From: G963677325 sp963677325
Lineage (GTDB): Bacteria; Bacteroidota; Bacteroidia; Bacteroidales; Prolixibacteraceae
Assembly: GCA_963677325.2 (NCBI GenBank)
Contig: CAXXGM010000008.1
Span: forward strand, 124,001-188,000
Direction: 5' to 3'
DNA length: 64,000 bases
In this document: piece after piece, positions 35,534 through 44,171 of the stretch
How the letters are laid out: each line of letters opens with the position of its first letter
How positions within the stretch are numbered: position 1 is the stretch's first letter
Notes under the pieces: generated by a model
Databases searched by the model: none
Told to the model about the DNA's origin: nothing
Seen by the model: the letters and a program-made list of their open reading frames with translations, nothing else
Program-made: the position numbers and the translations under genes

Positions 35534-37657
35534 TTACTGTTTACTTTTCAATCCGCTTCTTTCCAGTAAAGGCTCAATGGAAGGTTCCTGACCCCGGAAT
35601 GCAACATAAAGTTTCATCGGGTGTTCCGTACCTCCTTTTTCGAGAATATTTTTGCGGAAAGAAGCTGCCGTGGCTGTATCAAAAATGCCATTTTTCTTGA
35701 ATACAGAAAATGCATCCGCATCAAGTACTTCAGCCCACTTGTACCCATAATATCCTGCCGCGTAACCCCCTGCAAAAATATGAGAGAAAGAAGTGCTCAG
35801 GCAGCTGCCTTCCACAGGAGCAAAGAGTTCTGTTGGGGCAATGGCTTTCCTTTCAAATTCAACGATGTCTCCATTCATTGGTTCCGTAATTGTATGCCAT
35901 GCCATATCGTTTAATCCAAAGCTCAATTGACGCTCGCTCAGATAACCTGCCTGGAAATTCTCTGCATTTATCAGTTTTTTGATCAGTTCGTCAGGTATTT
36001 TTTCTCCTGTCTGGTAATGAGTGGCAAAAAGGTTTAACCATTCTTTCTCAATGCACCAGTTTTGCATAATCTGAGAGGGAAGTTCAACAAAATCCCTGTA
36101 AACATTTGTTCCGGATTGACTTGAGTAAGTCGTTTGGGCAAGCATCCCATGCAATGCATGGCCGAACTCATGAAGGAAAGTTGATACTTCATTAAAAGTC
36201 AGAAGGGAAGGTTTTGTTGCCGTTGGTTTTGTGAAATTGGCTACTACTGTGATGAGTGGACGAATAACTTTCCCGTTTACATGACTTTCAGGTCTAAGGT
36301 CATTCATCCATGCTCCGCCATTTTTGCCTTCACGGGGAAAGAAATCCAGATAAAGTACGGAAAGAAATGATCCATCTTTATCAAACACATCATACACTTT
36401 TACATCAGGATGGTAAATAGGTATTTCTTTATTTTCCTTAAAAGTCAAACCGTACAAACGGTTCGCTAATTCAAATACACCTGCCTGAACCTTTTCGAGC
36501 TGGAAATAAGGTTTTACCTGCTGCTCGTCAAATTTATAACTGGCATTCTTTAACTTTTCCGAATAATAACTCCAGTCCCACCTTTGAAGTTTGTCTTTAA
36601 ATCCACTATTTTTTGCAAAATCTTCAACCTCCTTGAATTCTTTTTCAGCCGGACCCTTTGAAGCCTGATGCAGTTCCTGGAGAAAACCTTCCACTTTCCC
36701 GGGATTTTCAGCCATTCTTTCAGCAAGCACGTATTCGGCATAATTCTTATAGCCCAGAAGCTTTGCTTCTTCCAGACGGAGATTTACTATTTTGCGGATA
36801 ATCTCCTCATTGTTATTATTATTTTTCTTAAATCCACGTGAGTTGTAGGCTTTGTACATCTGTTCACGAAGAGGGCGATTGTCCGCATACTTCATGAAGG
36901 CGCCATAACTTGGTCCCTGCAGATTGAAAAGCCATCCTTCCTTGCCTTTTTGCTTTGCGGCAGCTGCCGCCGCTTCGCGCTCAGCCTCCGGTAAGCCGGC
37001 CATGTCTTTTTCATCTGTAATCACCAACTGATATGCATTGGTTTCCGCCAGAACATTTTCGCCGAATTTTAATGTTAATTTGGACAATTCGGTTGTTATT
37101 TCGGCATATCTTTTTTTTGCATCACCAACTAAATTGGCACCGCTGCGAACAAATCCAAGATATTTCTTTTCCAGAAGTTCTTTATCTTCACCCGATAACT
37201 TACGCTGATCTTTTTGCTGATATACTTCCTTTACTTTGTTGAACAGCGTATCATTGAGGGATACATAATTGGAGAACTCAGATAGTTTTGGTGAAACTTC
37301 GCGGGCTATAGCCTGAATGGTATCATTCGTATTTGAAGAATTAAGGTTATAAAGCACCCCGGCTACACGTTCGAGCTTTTGCCCCGCTAACTCAAGAGCT
37401 ACAATCACATTTTCAAAAGTGGGTTTATCTGAACTTTTTATAATGGCGTCTACTTCGCCTCGTGCTTCAGCCAGAGCCGTATCTATTGCAGGAACAAAAT
37501 GCTCGTGTTTGATCTCAGAGAAAGGCGGTGTCTCGTGCGGAGTCTTCCATTCAGCTAATAAAGGATTCATTTCTTTTGATTTATCATTTGATTTTTCGTT
37601 CGAATTGCAAGCTGTCATAACTATTAATAATAGTCCTGTTAAAATGTTGTGTCTCAT
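35534..37657 (-). CDS. M3-family oligopeptidase, Dcp-like lipoprotein
   Basis: 707 aa. The lipobox in LLLIVMTACNSNE puts it in the envelope as a lipoprotein. The zinc motif HEFGHALHGM near residue 488 marks the M3 thimet oligopeptidase/dipeptidyl carboxypeptidase family, which trims short peptides. TFNEVSTFLHEFGHALHGML and the downstream Glu in VEGSCLSTSFSHIFAGGYAAG are typical Dcp. Usual length is about 680-700. It is convergent with nothing nearby and is followed on the minus strand by pheS. Confidence 0.93.
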   Translation of the reverse strand: MRHNILTGLLLIVMTACNSNEKSNDKSKEMNPLLAEWKTPHETPPFSEIKHEHFVPAIDTALAEARGEVDAIIKSSDKPTFENVIVALELAGQKLERVAGVLYNLNSSNTNDTIQAIAREVSPKLSEFSNYVSLNDTLFNKVKEVYQQKDQRKLSGEDKELLEKKYLGFVRSGANLVGDAKKRYAEITTELSKLTLKFGENVLAETNAYQLVITDEKDMAGLPEAEREAAAAAAKQKGKEGWLFNLQGPSYGAFMKYADNRPLREQMYKAYNSRGFKKNNNNNEEIIRKIVNLRLEEAKLLGYKNYAEYVLAERMAENPGKVEGFLQELHQASKGPAEKEFKEVEDFAKNSGFKDKLQRWDWSYYSEKLKNASYKFDEQQVKPYFQLEKVQAGVFELANRLYGLTFKENKEIPIYHPDVKVYDVFDKDGSFLSVLYLDFFPREGKNGGAWMNDLRPESHVNGKVIRPLITVVANFTKPTATKPSLLTFNEVSTFLHEFGHALHGMLAQTTYSSQSGTNVYRDFVELPSQIMQNWCIEKEWLNLFATHYQTGEKIPDELIKKLINAENFQAGYLSERQLSFGLNDMAWHTITEPMNGDIVEFERKAIAPTELFAPVEGSCLSTSFSHIFAGGYAAGYYGYKWAEVLDADAFSVFKKNGIFDTATAASFRKNILEKGGTEHPMKLYVAFRGQEPSIEPLLERSGLKSKQ

Positions 37658-37691
37658 TTTATCACCTGTTTAAGTTCGGATTAAATTTATT

Positions 37692-38285
37692 TTATTTAAG
37701 ACCAAGTTTTTTTTTCGTTTTCTCCTTCATTACACTCCATCCAAATTTTCCGATTTTTTTGCCCATGGCATAGTAATTCCCATGACTATAGACAAGCAGC
37801 CCTGATGAAGCAAGATCAAATGCCCCGGATACCGTATCAATGTATTTATCGTCGGCTATAATATTAACTACGTCAGCAATAAACATATCATGGGTTCCCA
37901 ATGGTTTGATTTCCCTGACACGGCATTCGATACTGACAGGCGATTGTTCCACGATAGGGCATTTCACTATTGATGCAGGAATTGGAGTAAGTCCGCTTTC
38001 CTTGAATTTGTCAAAATCTCTGCCCGATTTTACACCGCACCAATCGGTAGCTTCAGCCATTTCTTCGGTGGTGAGGTTAATAACAAATTCACCGTTCTTT
38101 TTTATAATTTCATGAGAACTACGTCCCGGCCTCACGGAGATATAAACTATAGGAGGGTCGGAGCAAAGTGTTCCTAACCATGAAACCGTCATCACATTGT
38201 ATTCCTCAGGTGTACTGCCGCAGCTGATTAAGGCGGCCGGCAATGGATAAATCATATTCCCTGGTTTCCAGTTCTGTTTTCCCAT
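37692..38285 (-). CDS. Flavin reductase-like protein
   Basis: 197 aa. The FMN-binding split-barrel core is seen in PLPAALISCGSTPEEYNVMT, then SDPPIVYISVRPGRSSHEII near 45-65, GEFVINLTTEEMAEA and a late SGAFDLASSGLLVYSHGNYY. It matches the flavoredoxin/flavin-reductase-domain family that reduces FMN or FAD with NAD(P)H or carries electrons. The lysine-rich tail (MKEKTKKKLGLK) is unusual. Just upstream of the M3 peptidase on the same strand. Confidence 0.88.
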   Translation of the reverse strand: MGKQNWKPGNMIYPLPAALISCGSTPEEYNVMTVSWLGTLCSDPPIVYISVRPGRSSHEIIKKNGEFVINLTTEEMAEATDWCGVKSGRDFDKFKESGLTPIPASIVKCPIVEQSPVSIECRVREIKPLGTHDMFIADVVNIIADDKYIDTVSGAFDLASSGLLVYSHGNYYAMGKKIGKFGWSVMKEKTKKKLGLK

Positions 38286-38574
38286 GGTATTTCTGTTTTC
38301 AACAAAAGTATAAAAAATTCAGAGTATAATAGGAATGATAAATAAGAAGGAATTCTGAAAAGAATTCTGGATTTTACCTTATCAGGAAATTCGGATTTTG
38401 ACGATTTTCCCTTTATGCCATCTCAGGAGTTTGCGTAATGTTTCTGTAATGTTTGTGTATGGTTCCTGTAACAAATCTTACGGAATCATTACACGAAGGT
38501 ATTTCAAATCCTATTTCAAATATGGACAGGAAGAGGTGAAAGGATAATTTTAGAACGACGAATGGTGGATCTGG
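38286..38574. other. Intergenic, no gene seen
   Basis: About 290 bp. It lies upstream of the flavin reductase and downstream of a degraded ParE gene. Nothing specific recognised. Confidence 0.4.
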
Positions 38575-38880
38575 TAAAATGCGGATTTATCTTTTCTGAA
38601 AACCAGGATTTTGACGACTGTCCCAAATAAAATGAATAATTATTTTTTCTTCATCTATTGGGTAAAATATTTTAAAACTACCATGGATTAAAACGCGATA
38701 ACTTTCTTCATCTGTTTTTAGTCCGATGAATGGTTGTTTTTAATAGGATTTTTAAAAGAGAATGAATTTCAAAATTCAGTTTTTGGCTATAGTAAATTGA
38801 TTTATTCTGATCATTGTAGTACTTAAGGATATTCTTGAAAAGGTAATTAGCGCTGTCAGATGATATTATTCTTAATACAT
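38575..38880 (-). pseudogene. ParE/RelE-type toxin, frameshifted
   Basis: Minus strand: YLFKNILKYYNDQNKSIYY and KLNFEIHSLLKILLK in one frame, then PFIGLKTDEESYRVLIHGSF and IIIHFIWDSRQNP in the next. These are the two halves of a ParE-type toxin, including the WDSRQNP tail. One extra A in a five-A run breaks the frame near 38730. No clear start codon and no antitoxin gene are next to it. Decayed toxin, or sequence error plus loss of the antitoxin. Confidence 0.72.
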
Positions 38881-38917
38881 TGATTCTCGCGAATATGTAG
38901 GCCTTTACATTAAATTT

Positions 38918-39172
38918 ATGGTAAAGGACAAAAAGACAGAGTACGCAGATTTTGCAGCTAAAGGATTAAAACTGATTTATGAATTGAGCCTTGTTAAAAA
39001 GGTTTTATCAAAAGAAGCATACAAAAATTATGGGGCGAACGCCGTTTATCGCTCAGTTTTAAGGAAAGATAAAGAGGGAACGGATTTGTTCAAACGATTT
39101 AAGTCCGCATTTCCGGATTGCGATAAGAATAAATATCTAAGGAAGTTATTTCCCTCAATTGATCATTCATAA
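38918..39172 (+). CDS. Hypothetical small protein
   Basis: 84 aa, ATG start, rich in Lys and Asp (KKTEYADFAAKGLKLIYELS, KKVLSKEAYKNYGANAVYRS). No family recognised and no clear SD. It is divergent from the ParE pseudogene and convergent with the toxin gene at 39251. It could be a small accessory protein or a chance ORF. Confidence 0.4.
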   Translation: MVKDKKTEYADFAAKGLKLIYELSLVKKVLSKEAYKNYGANAVYRSVLRKDKEGTDLFKRFKSAFPDCDKNKYLRKLFPSIDHS

Positions 39173-39250
39173 ATGAATTAGACCCATTTCTGAATTTTTG
39201 GTCTATGTTAATCAAAAATAGCCGGGTGATGTGATTGCTGGATAAAAATT

Positions 39251-39562
39251 TTATGACATTTCAGTCCGGTTTTCCCATACATTGGGATTACGGAAATCAC
39301 TAAACAAAGCAATGATTATAATTGTATTTGATTCTTGATTAATCCAGTAATGCACCATATATGGAAATTTATCTAAAGGTGAACAACGTATATTGTGATA
39401 TCGGATTTGAAAACCGTAAGCATTTTTTTGAATTTTCGCTATCTGAGATTTTACTGTCTTAAAAAATCGGGTACCTAAACCTTTTTTGCGGGAGTTGTAA
39501 AAATCTATTGACTGTTGTAAGTCAAAATAAAATCCTTGAGAGTAAGAAATTTTAAATGACAT
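39251..39562 (-). CDS. ParE/RelE-family toxin
   Basis: 103 aa. Pattern of ParE-type toxins: YSQGFYFDLQQSIDFYNSRK near 7-26, then a middle RFFKTVKSQIAKIQKNAYGF and the late IIIIALFSDFRNPNVW with conserved FRNP. It starts with the ATG that overlaps the antitoxin stop by one base, so the two are translationally coupled. The protein would inhibit gyrase or cleave mRNA; which one is not decidable here. Confidence 0.82.
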   Translation of the reverse strand: MSFKISYSQGFYFDLQQSIDFYNSRKKGLGTRFFKTVKSQIAKIQKNAYGFQIRYHNIRCSPLDKFPYMVHYWINQESNTIIIIALFSDFRNPNVWENRTEMS

Positions 39563-39777
39563 TAGAGTTTAATCTTTCTTTCTATTTCCTCCCAATCTAA
39601 AGAATTTTCGGGATCTTTTTCTATCTCTTTTAGGCGATTAAGAACAATTTCTTTTTGTTCTTCAGGAATAAAAAGATCTGGTACTTCCTGTATTTTTTTT
39701 ACAAATTTTAAATTCTTCATCATTTCGATAAAAATATTTGCCTTATTATCTGGTATTGAGATATTGAAACTTTTCAT
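39562..39777 (-). CDS. Antitoxin of the ParDE/RelBE-type pair
   Basis: 71 aa, MKSFNISIPDNKANIFIEMM with a basic middle and an acidic C-terminus (EIEKDPENSLDWEEIERKIK) that would bind the toxin. The ATG of the toxin overlaps its stop codon (TAATG). Antitoxin-then-toxin order and coupling are typical for a functional type II module. Confidence 0.8.
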   Translation of the reverse strand: MKSFNISIPDNKANIFIEMMKNLKFVKKIQEVPDLFIPEEQKEIVLNRLKEIEKDPENSLDWEEIERKIKL

Positions 39778-39914
39778 AAACAGTTCGTATTATATTGTAT
39801 AAAATTAGATTATTTTCTACAAATAGTTTTTATCAATCATGACTTTTTTGATAGTGAGCCAATTTATTGTCAACTTTGTACCTTTACGAAATTCCTGTTT
39901 TAAGTTAAACAACT

Positions 39915-40943
39915 ATGATTATTCGTTCAAAAGCGCCATTGAGGTTAGGCCTGGCAGGGGGAGGTACAGATTTAAGTCCCTATTGTGATGAATTCGGAGG
40001 TTCGGTTTTAAATGTTTCCATTGATTTGTATGCCACGTGCATCATTGAGGAGCACTCAAACGGAGAGATTTTTTTTGAATCAGCCGATATGAATCAGACT
40101 TTTCTTTCAAAACCCATGGAATCTTTTGTTCTGGATGGCAATCTGGATCTTCACAAGGGAGTATACAACCGGATTGTAAGGGATTTCAATTCAGGGAAAC
40201 CTTTATCTTTAAAAATGACCACTTATGCCGACGCCCCTCCGGGCAGCGGACTTGGTTCTTCATCCACCATGGTGGTTTCGATGGTAAAAGCTTATACGGA
40301 ATGGTTAAATCTTCCTCTGGGGGAGTATGATATAGCCCGGCTTGCTTATGAAATAGAGAGAATCGATGTTGGATTGGGGGGAGGTAAGCAGGATCAGTAT
40401 GCTGCTACTTTTGGCGGATTTAATTTTATCGAGTTTTATAATGAAGACAGGGTTATTGTGAATCCCCTGAGAATAAAGAACTGGATAAAGGATGAACTGG
40501 AAGCTTCCATGATTCTTTATTATACTGATATTTCCCGTTTTTCAGCCGATATTATTCGGGAGCAGAAATCTAACGTGGAGAAAAAAACTCCCGTGGCGTT
40601 GCAGGCGATGCATGATTTAAAAAATGCATCTTTAAAAATGAAAGAGGCCTTATTAAATGGTAATATCGAAGCTTTTGCCACATTGCTCAATAAATCCTGG
40701 AATGATAAAAAGAAAACAGCACAGGCCATTTCAAATTCGCTGATAGAGGAGATTTATGAAACGGCCATAAGCGCTGGGGCTCTTGCAGGTAAAGTCTCTG
40801 GTGCCGGGGGAGGTGGTTACATGATGTTTATCGTTGATCCGGTAAAGAAAATCAATGTAATGAATGCTTTAAACAGGTTCGGGGGCAGGGTGATCAATGT
40901 GCATTTTTCAGAAGGCGGATGCCATGGTTGGAAGATTTATTGA
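39915..40943 (+). CDS. hddA: D-glycero-alpha-D-manno-heptose 7-phosphate kinase
   Basis: 342 aa GHMP kinase. RSKAPLRLGLAGGGTDLSPY at the N-terminus, the ATP loop DAPPGSGLGSSSTMVVSMVK near 105-124, and AGKVSGAGGGGYMMFIVDP near 293-311 are GHMP motifs 1-3. HddA phosphorylates heptose 7-phosphate at C1 in the GDP-heptose pathway. Followed on the same strand by the guanylyltransferase and the phosphatase genes. No gmhA isomerase is present in the window. Confidence 0.9.
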   Translation: MIIRSKAPLRLGLAGGGTDLSPYCDEFGGSVLNVSIDLYATCIIEEHSNGEIFFESADMNQTFLSKPMESFVLDGNLDLHKGVYNRIVRDFNSGKPLSLKMTTYADAPPGSGLGSSSTMVVSMVKAYTEWLNLPLGEYDIARLAYEIERIDVGLGGGKQDQYAATFGGFNFIEFYNEDRVIVNPLRIKNWIKDELEASMILYYTDISRFSADIIREQKSNVEKKTPVALQAMHDLKNASLKMKEALLNGNIEAFATLLNKSWNDKKKTAQAISNSLIEEIYETAISAGALAGKVSGAGGGGYMMFIVDPVKKINVMNALNRFGGRVINVHFSEGGCHGWKIY

Positions 40944-41139
40944 TGTGGTGATGTGCCGATTGGTTGACCACGGAGACACGGATGACACAGAGGGACACGG
41001 AGGAAAATTAATAATTAGGAATTACGAATTGAGGGACACAGAGAAAGTCTTCGACTTTTGCGGAGAACACGGAGGAGGAGTTGATGGGATGATATGCTGA
41101 TGTTTGATGTTGTGATATTAATTAAATAGGAGATTTAAT

Positions 41140-41859
41140 TTGGAAGCAATTGTATTAGCCGGTGGATTTGGAACAAGAATTCAATCTGTTGTTTCTGACG
41201 TGCCAAAACCTATGGCGCCCGTTGCAGGAAAACCTTTTCTTTATTATATACTTCAAAACCTGGTTAAACAAAATATTAACAAGATAATTCTGGCAGTGGG
41301 TTATAAACGTGAATCCATTCTGAATCATTTTGGTGATAAATTTGAGAGGGCAGATTTGCTCTATTCGATTGAAGATATCCCTTTGGGTACCGGCGGCGGT
41401 ATCCGTAAAGCTTTAGAAATGACGGAGAATGAGGAAGTTCTTATCATTAACGGGGACACTTATTTCGATCTTTCCTTCAAGGAATTAGTTCTCTTTCATC
41501 ATAAAGGTTCATTTGATCTGACCTTAGGCCTTAAGAAAATGGAAAATTTCAACCGGTATGGTACTGTTATTGTTAAAGAAGATAGGGTAATCGGAATGAA
41601 AGAGAAATTTCCCTGTAAAAAAGGTTTGATCAATGGGGGCGTATATGTGCTAAACCGTAGCTTATTGGGTGAATTCCCCCTGAATTCCAGATTCTCTTTT
41701 GAATCTGAAATTCTCGAAAAAGAGTTCAATCATTTGAGATTTGGAGCATTTATTTCAGATGACTATTTTATCGATATCGGGATTCCTGAAGATTATGCCA
41801 AAGCACAGGTAGATTTTGGAATAATTAACGGAAACAGTGAACAGCGTTCCACGATTTGA
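41140..41859 (+). CDS. hddC: D-glycero-alpha-D-manno-heptose 1-phosphate guanylyltransferase (HddC-like)
   Basis: 239 aa, start codon TTG at 41140 supported by a TAGGAG site at 41127-41132 with a 7-base gap. The N-terminus EAIVLAGGFGTRIQSVVSD is the nucleotidyltransferase signature, with Asp in INGDTYFDLSF near 102-112 for metal binding. The family includes HddC, RmlA and similar enzymes. The pathway context (hddA and gmhB on either side) makes heptose-1-phosphate guanylyltransferase the best assignment; general sugar nucleotidyltransferase is the fallback. Confidence 0.82.
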   Translation: MEAIVLAGGFGTRIQSVVSDVPKPMAPVAGKPFLYYILQNLVKQNINKIILAVGYKRESILNHFGDKFERADLLYSIEDIPLGTGGGIRKALEMTENEEVLIINGDTYFDLSFKELVLFHHKGSFDLTLGLKKMENFNRYGTVIVKEDRVIGMKEKFPCKKGLINGGVYVLNRSLLGEFPLNSRFSFESEILEKEFNHLRFGAFISDDYFIDIGIPEDYAKAQVDFGIINGNSEQRSTI

Positions 41860-41982
41860 AAACGTACGAATGGGAACTAACGAGATGTTTTAAAATAACG
41901 TTAATAAGGTTGAGAGTTTTGTTTGCATGTTTTGTATAAAGCCCTCGCGGATTTGAATCCGAACATCAAATAAGATAACAAT

Positions 41983-42159
41983 TGAATTTGGAAATATTTC
42001 TCGCAAAGACGCAAAATAATGGTATATAGAATATTGCAATTAAGGTCTGATAATTACGATAGGTTCTTCCTGAATTTGGAAATATTTCTCGCAAAGACGC
42101 AAAATAATGATATATAGAATATTGCAATTAAGGTCTGATAATATATGATAGGTTCTTCC
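41983..42159. repeat. Tandem duplication of an 88-bp unit
   Basis: The unit TGAATTTGGAAATATTTCTC...GGTTCTTCC occurs twice, at 41983-42070 and 42071-42159, with a few differences and a one-base indel. The unit includes TCTCGCAAAGACGCAAAATA and a truncated left arm of the palindromic repeat family (AAGGTCTGATAAT...GATAGGTTCTTCC). Confidence 0.9.
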
Positions 42160-42180
42160 AAACCTTATTGACCTCAGTAG
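42126..42180. repeat. Palindromic intergenic repeat, family copy 2 (internally shortened)
   Basis: The right arm CCAAACCTTATTGACCTCAG then TAG (42158-42180) is the reverse complement of the arm of the repeat at 35418-35478. The left arm AAGGTCTGATAAT is shortened by about 10 bases relative to copy 1. It ends directly before gmhB. Confidence 0.65.
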
Positions 42181-42181
42181 T

Positions 42182-42697
42182 ATGAAAATGAAGAAAAATA
42201 AAGCTTTATTTCTGGATAGGGATGGGGTGGTAAACATAGACAAGAACTACGTTTATAAAATAGAAGACATTGATTTCCTTGATGGGATCTTTGAATTTTG
42301 TGAGCACTTTCAGCAAAGAGGATTTCTTATTTTTATTATAACCAATCAGGCAGGCATCGCACGTGGATATTATAGCGTTGAAGATTTTCGGCTATTGTCG
42401 GAGTGGATGGTGTCTGAGTTTAGGGAAAGGGGAATCACCATTTCTAAAATATATTGTTGCCCTCACCATCCCGATATCACCGGGCCTTGTGAATGCCGGA
42501 AGCCCAATCCGGGAATGATTTTAAAGGCCGCCAGGGAGTACAATCTTGATTTATCAGAGTCTGTTCTGATCGGCAATAATGAGAGTGATATCAAAGCGGG
42601 TGAGAATGCCGGAATTTCAAGAAACTATTACTTTAATGTTCCTTCTGATTTTAAGAAAATAACCATAGCAGAAATTGAGAATGATGTTCCTGATTGA
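42182..42697 (+). CDS. gmhB: D-glycero-beta-D-manno-heptose 1,7-bisphosphate 7-phosphatase
   Basis: 171 aa HAD-superfamily phosphatase. Catalytic DRDGVVNIDKNYVYK near residues 11-25, TNQAGIARGYYS, zinc cysteines in IYCCPHHPDITGPCECRKP near 97-115 and VLIGNNESDIKAGENAG near 140. It removes the 7-phosphate in GDP- and ADP-heptose synthesis. Its place next to hddA and hddC supports the GDP-heptose route. Confidence 0.92.
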   Translation: MKMKKNKALFLDRDGVVNIDKNYVYKIEDIDFLDGIFEFCEHFQQRGFLIFIITNQAGIARGYYSVEDFRLLSEWMVSEFRERGITISKIYCCPHHPDITGPCECRKPNPGMILKAAREYNLDLSESVLIGNNESDIKAGENAGISRNYYFNVPSDFKKITIAEIENDVPD

Positions 42698-42825
42698 AGA
42701 TATTGATGGAAATGTAATTTATCCATTTTTTCCAACACTTCATTAAAATGACTATTTTTGTGAGTAAACAATATAGTAGACTAAAAGCAATTTGTTTGCC
42801 TGCATGATTTAAGTTCTATGAATAA

Positions 42826-43977
42826 ATGAAAAAAGTAATATTACTCGGAACTACCTGGCCTTTCAGAGGCGGACTTGCAACATTTAATCAGCGTCTGGCC
42901 AAAGCTCTGCAAGCGGCAGGATATGATTTCACTGCTTATACCTTTAAACTTCAGTACCCATCTTTTCTGTTTCCCGGAAAAACTCAGTATACAGATCAAC
43001 CAGCGCCTGAAGATCTGGATATAAGAATTGAAGTCAACTCGATAAATCCTTTCAACTGGATCAAAGTTGGCAGAAAGATAAAGAAGGAGAGGCCGGATCT
43101 GCTGATTATAAGATATTGGATTCCCTTTATGGCTCCCTGTCTTGGAACCATAGCAAGAATTGCAAAAAAAAATAAATTTACCAAAGTCTTGTCCATTGCC
43201 GACAATGTAATTCCGCACGAAAAACGCATAGGGGACAATCTGTTTACATGGTATTTCACCCGGAGCTCCGATGGATTTATTACGATGTCAAAAGCTGTTC
43301 TTAAAGATCTTAAACGATTGAGACCAGGCGCTCCAATGGCTTTTACCCCTCATCCCCTTTATGACAGTTTCGGTAAAATAGTTTCAAGGGAACATTCACT
43401 CAAAGAGTTAAAACTGGATCCCGCTTATCGTTATCTTTTATTCTTCGGATTTATCAGAGAGTATAAGGGCTTGGACTGGCTGCTTGAAGCATTTGCACAG
43501 GACCGTCTGCGACGGTTTCCGGTAAAACTTATTGTAGCCGGTGAATTTTATACTTCAGCTGAAAAATATTACCATATCATCAGAGAAAAGAATCTTTCCG
43601 ATTACGTGGTTCTTCGGACTGATTTTATTGCAGATAATGAAGTTGCTTATTATTTCGGAGCTTCAGATATGATTGTTCAACCATACAAATCAGCCACCCA
43701 AAGCGGCGTAACCCAGATTGCATTCAATTACAACAAACCGATGCTTGTCACTGATGTGGGAGGCTTGGGTGAAACAATCCCGGATGGGAAAGTTGGATAT
43801 GTGGTTCAACCCGGACCCGACGCCATTGCTGAGGCGATTTGTGATTTTTATGAAAATGACCGGTGTGATTTCTTTACTCAGAATGTGATCAATGAGAAAG
43901 AAAAATTCTCATGGGGTAATATGGTGGAAACTATCGGGATTATTTACGATAAAATAGGGAACAGAGGTGAGATATGA
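42826..43977 (+). CDS. Group 4-type glycosyltransferase
   Basis: 383 aa, GT-B fold. N-terminal nucleotide/acceptor half MKKVILLGTTWPFRGGLATF, C-terminal donor half with LLFFGFIREYKGLDWLLEAF near residue 205 and VGGLGETIPDGKVGYVVQPG near 310. The segment around VQPYKSATQSGVTQIAF lacks the usual EX7E acids but is at the donor-site position. As the last gene of the heptose run it may transfer a heptose or other sugar to a surface glycan or lipid. Substrate unknown. Confidence 0.85.
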   Translation: MKKVILLGTTWPFRGGLATFNQRLAKALQAAGYDFTAYTFKLQYPSFLFPGKTQYTDQPAPEDLDIRIEVNSINPFNWIKVGRKIKKERPDLLIIRYWIPFMAPCLGTIARIAKKNKFTKVLSIADNVIPHEKRIGDNLFTWYFTRSSDGFITMSKAVLKDLKRLRPGAPMAFTPHPLYDSFGKIVSREHSLKELKLDPAYRYLLFFGFIREYKGLDWLLEAFAQDRLRRFPVKLIVAGEFYTSAEKYYHIIREKNLSDYVVLRTDFIADNEVAYYFGASDMIVQPYKSATQSGVTQIAFNYNKPMLVTDVGGLGETIPDGKVGYVVQPGPDAIAEAICDFYENDRCDFFTQNVINEKEKFSWGNMVETIGIIYDKIGNRGEI

Positions 43978-44171
43978 GAGATGAGTTTTAGTCAATCAAC
44001 TTTGGCAATGATCCACAACCAAGTTAAAAGCGTTCGTGCTAATTCGTCTTCAATTCGTGAAATTTGGAGTCCTCATGAGAGATGAGAGGAGTGAAATGCG
44101 GAATCCTCATTTAAAACAAAAAGAGTTAAATTTACAGATTACAAATAATCAATAGGATATTGCGGCTTTAA

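Larger units (their letters stand above)
41860..42181. other. Intergenic region with tandem and palindromic repeats
   Basis: 322 bp between hddC and gmhB. It holds a direct tandem repeat of about 88 bp at 41983-42159 and the palindromic copy 2 at 42126-42180, entered as separate features. No ORF seen. Confidence 0.6.

Noticed and set aside
41945..41970. Possible tRNA-like word (GGATTTGAATCCG) before the tandem repeat
   Set aside because: No acceptor, D or anticodon arm can be folded around it.
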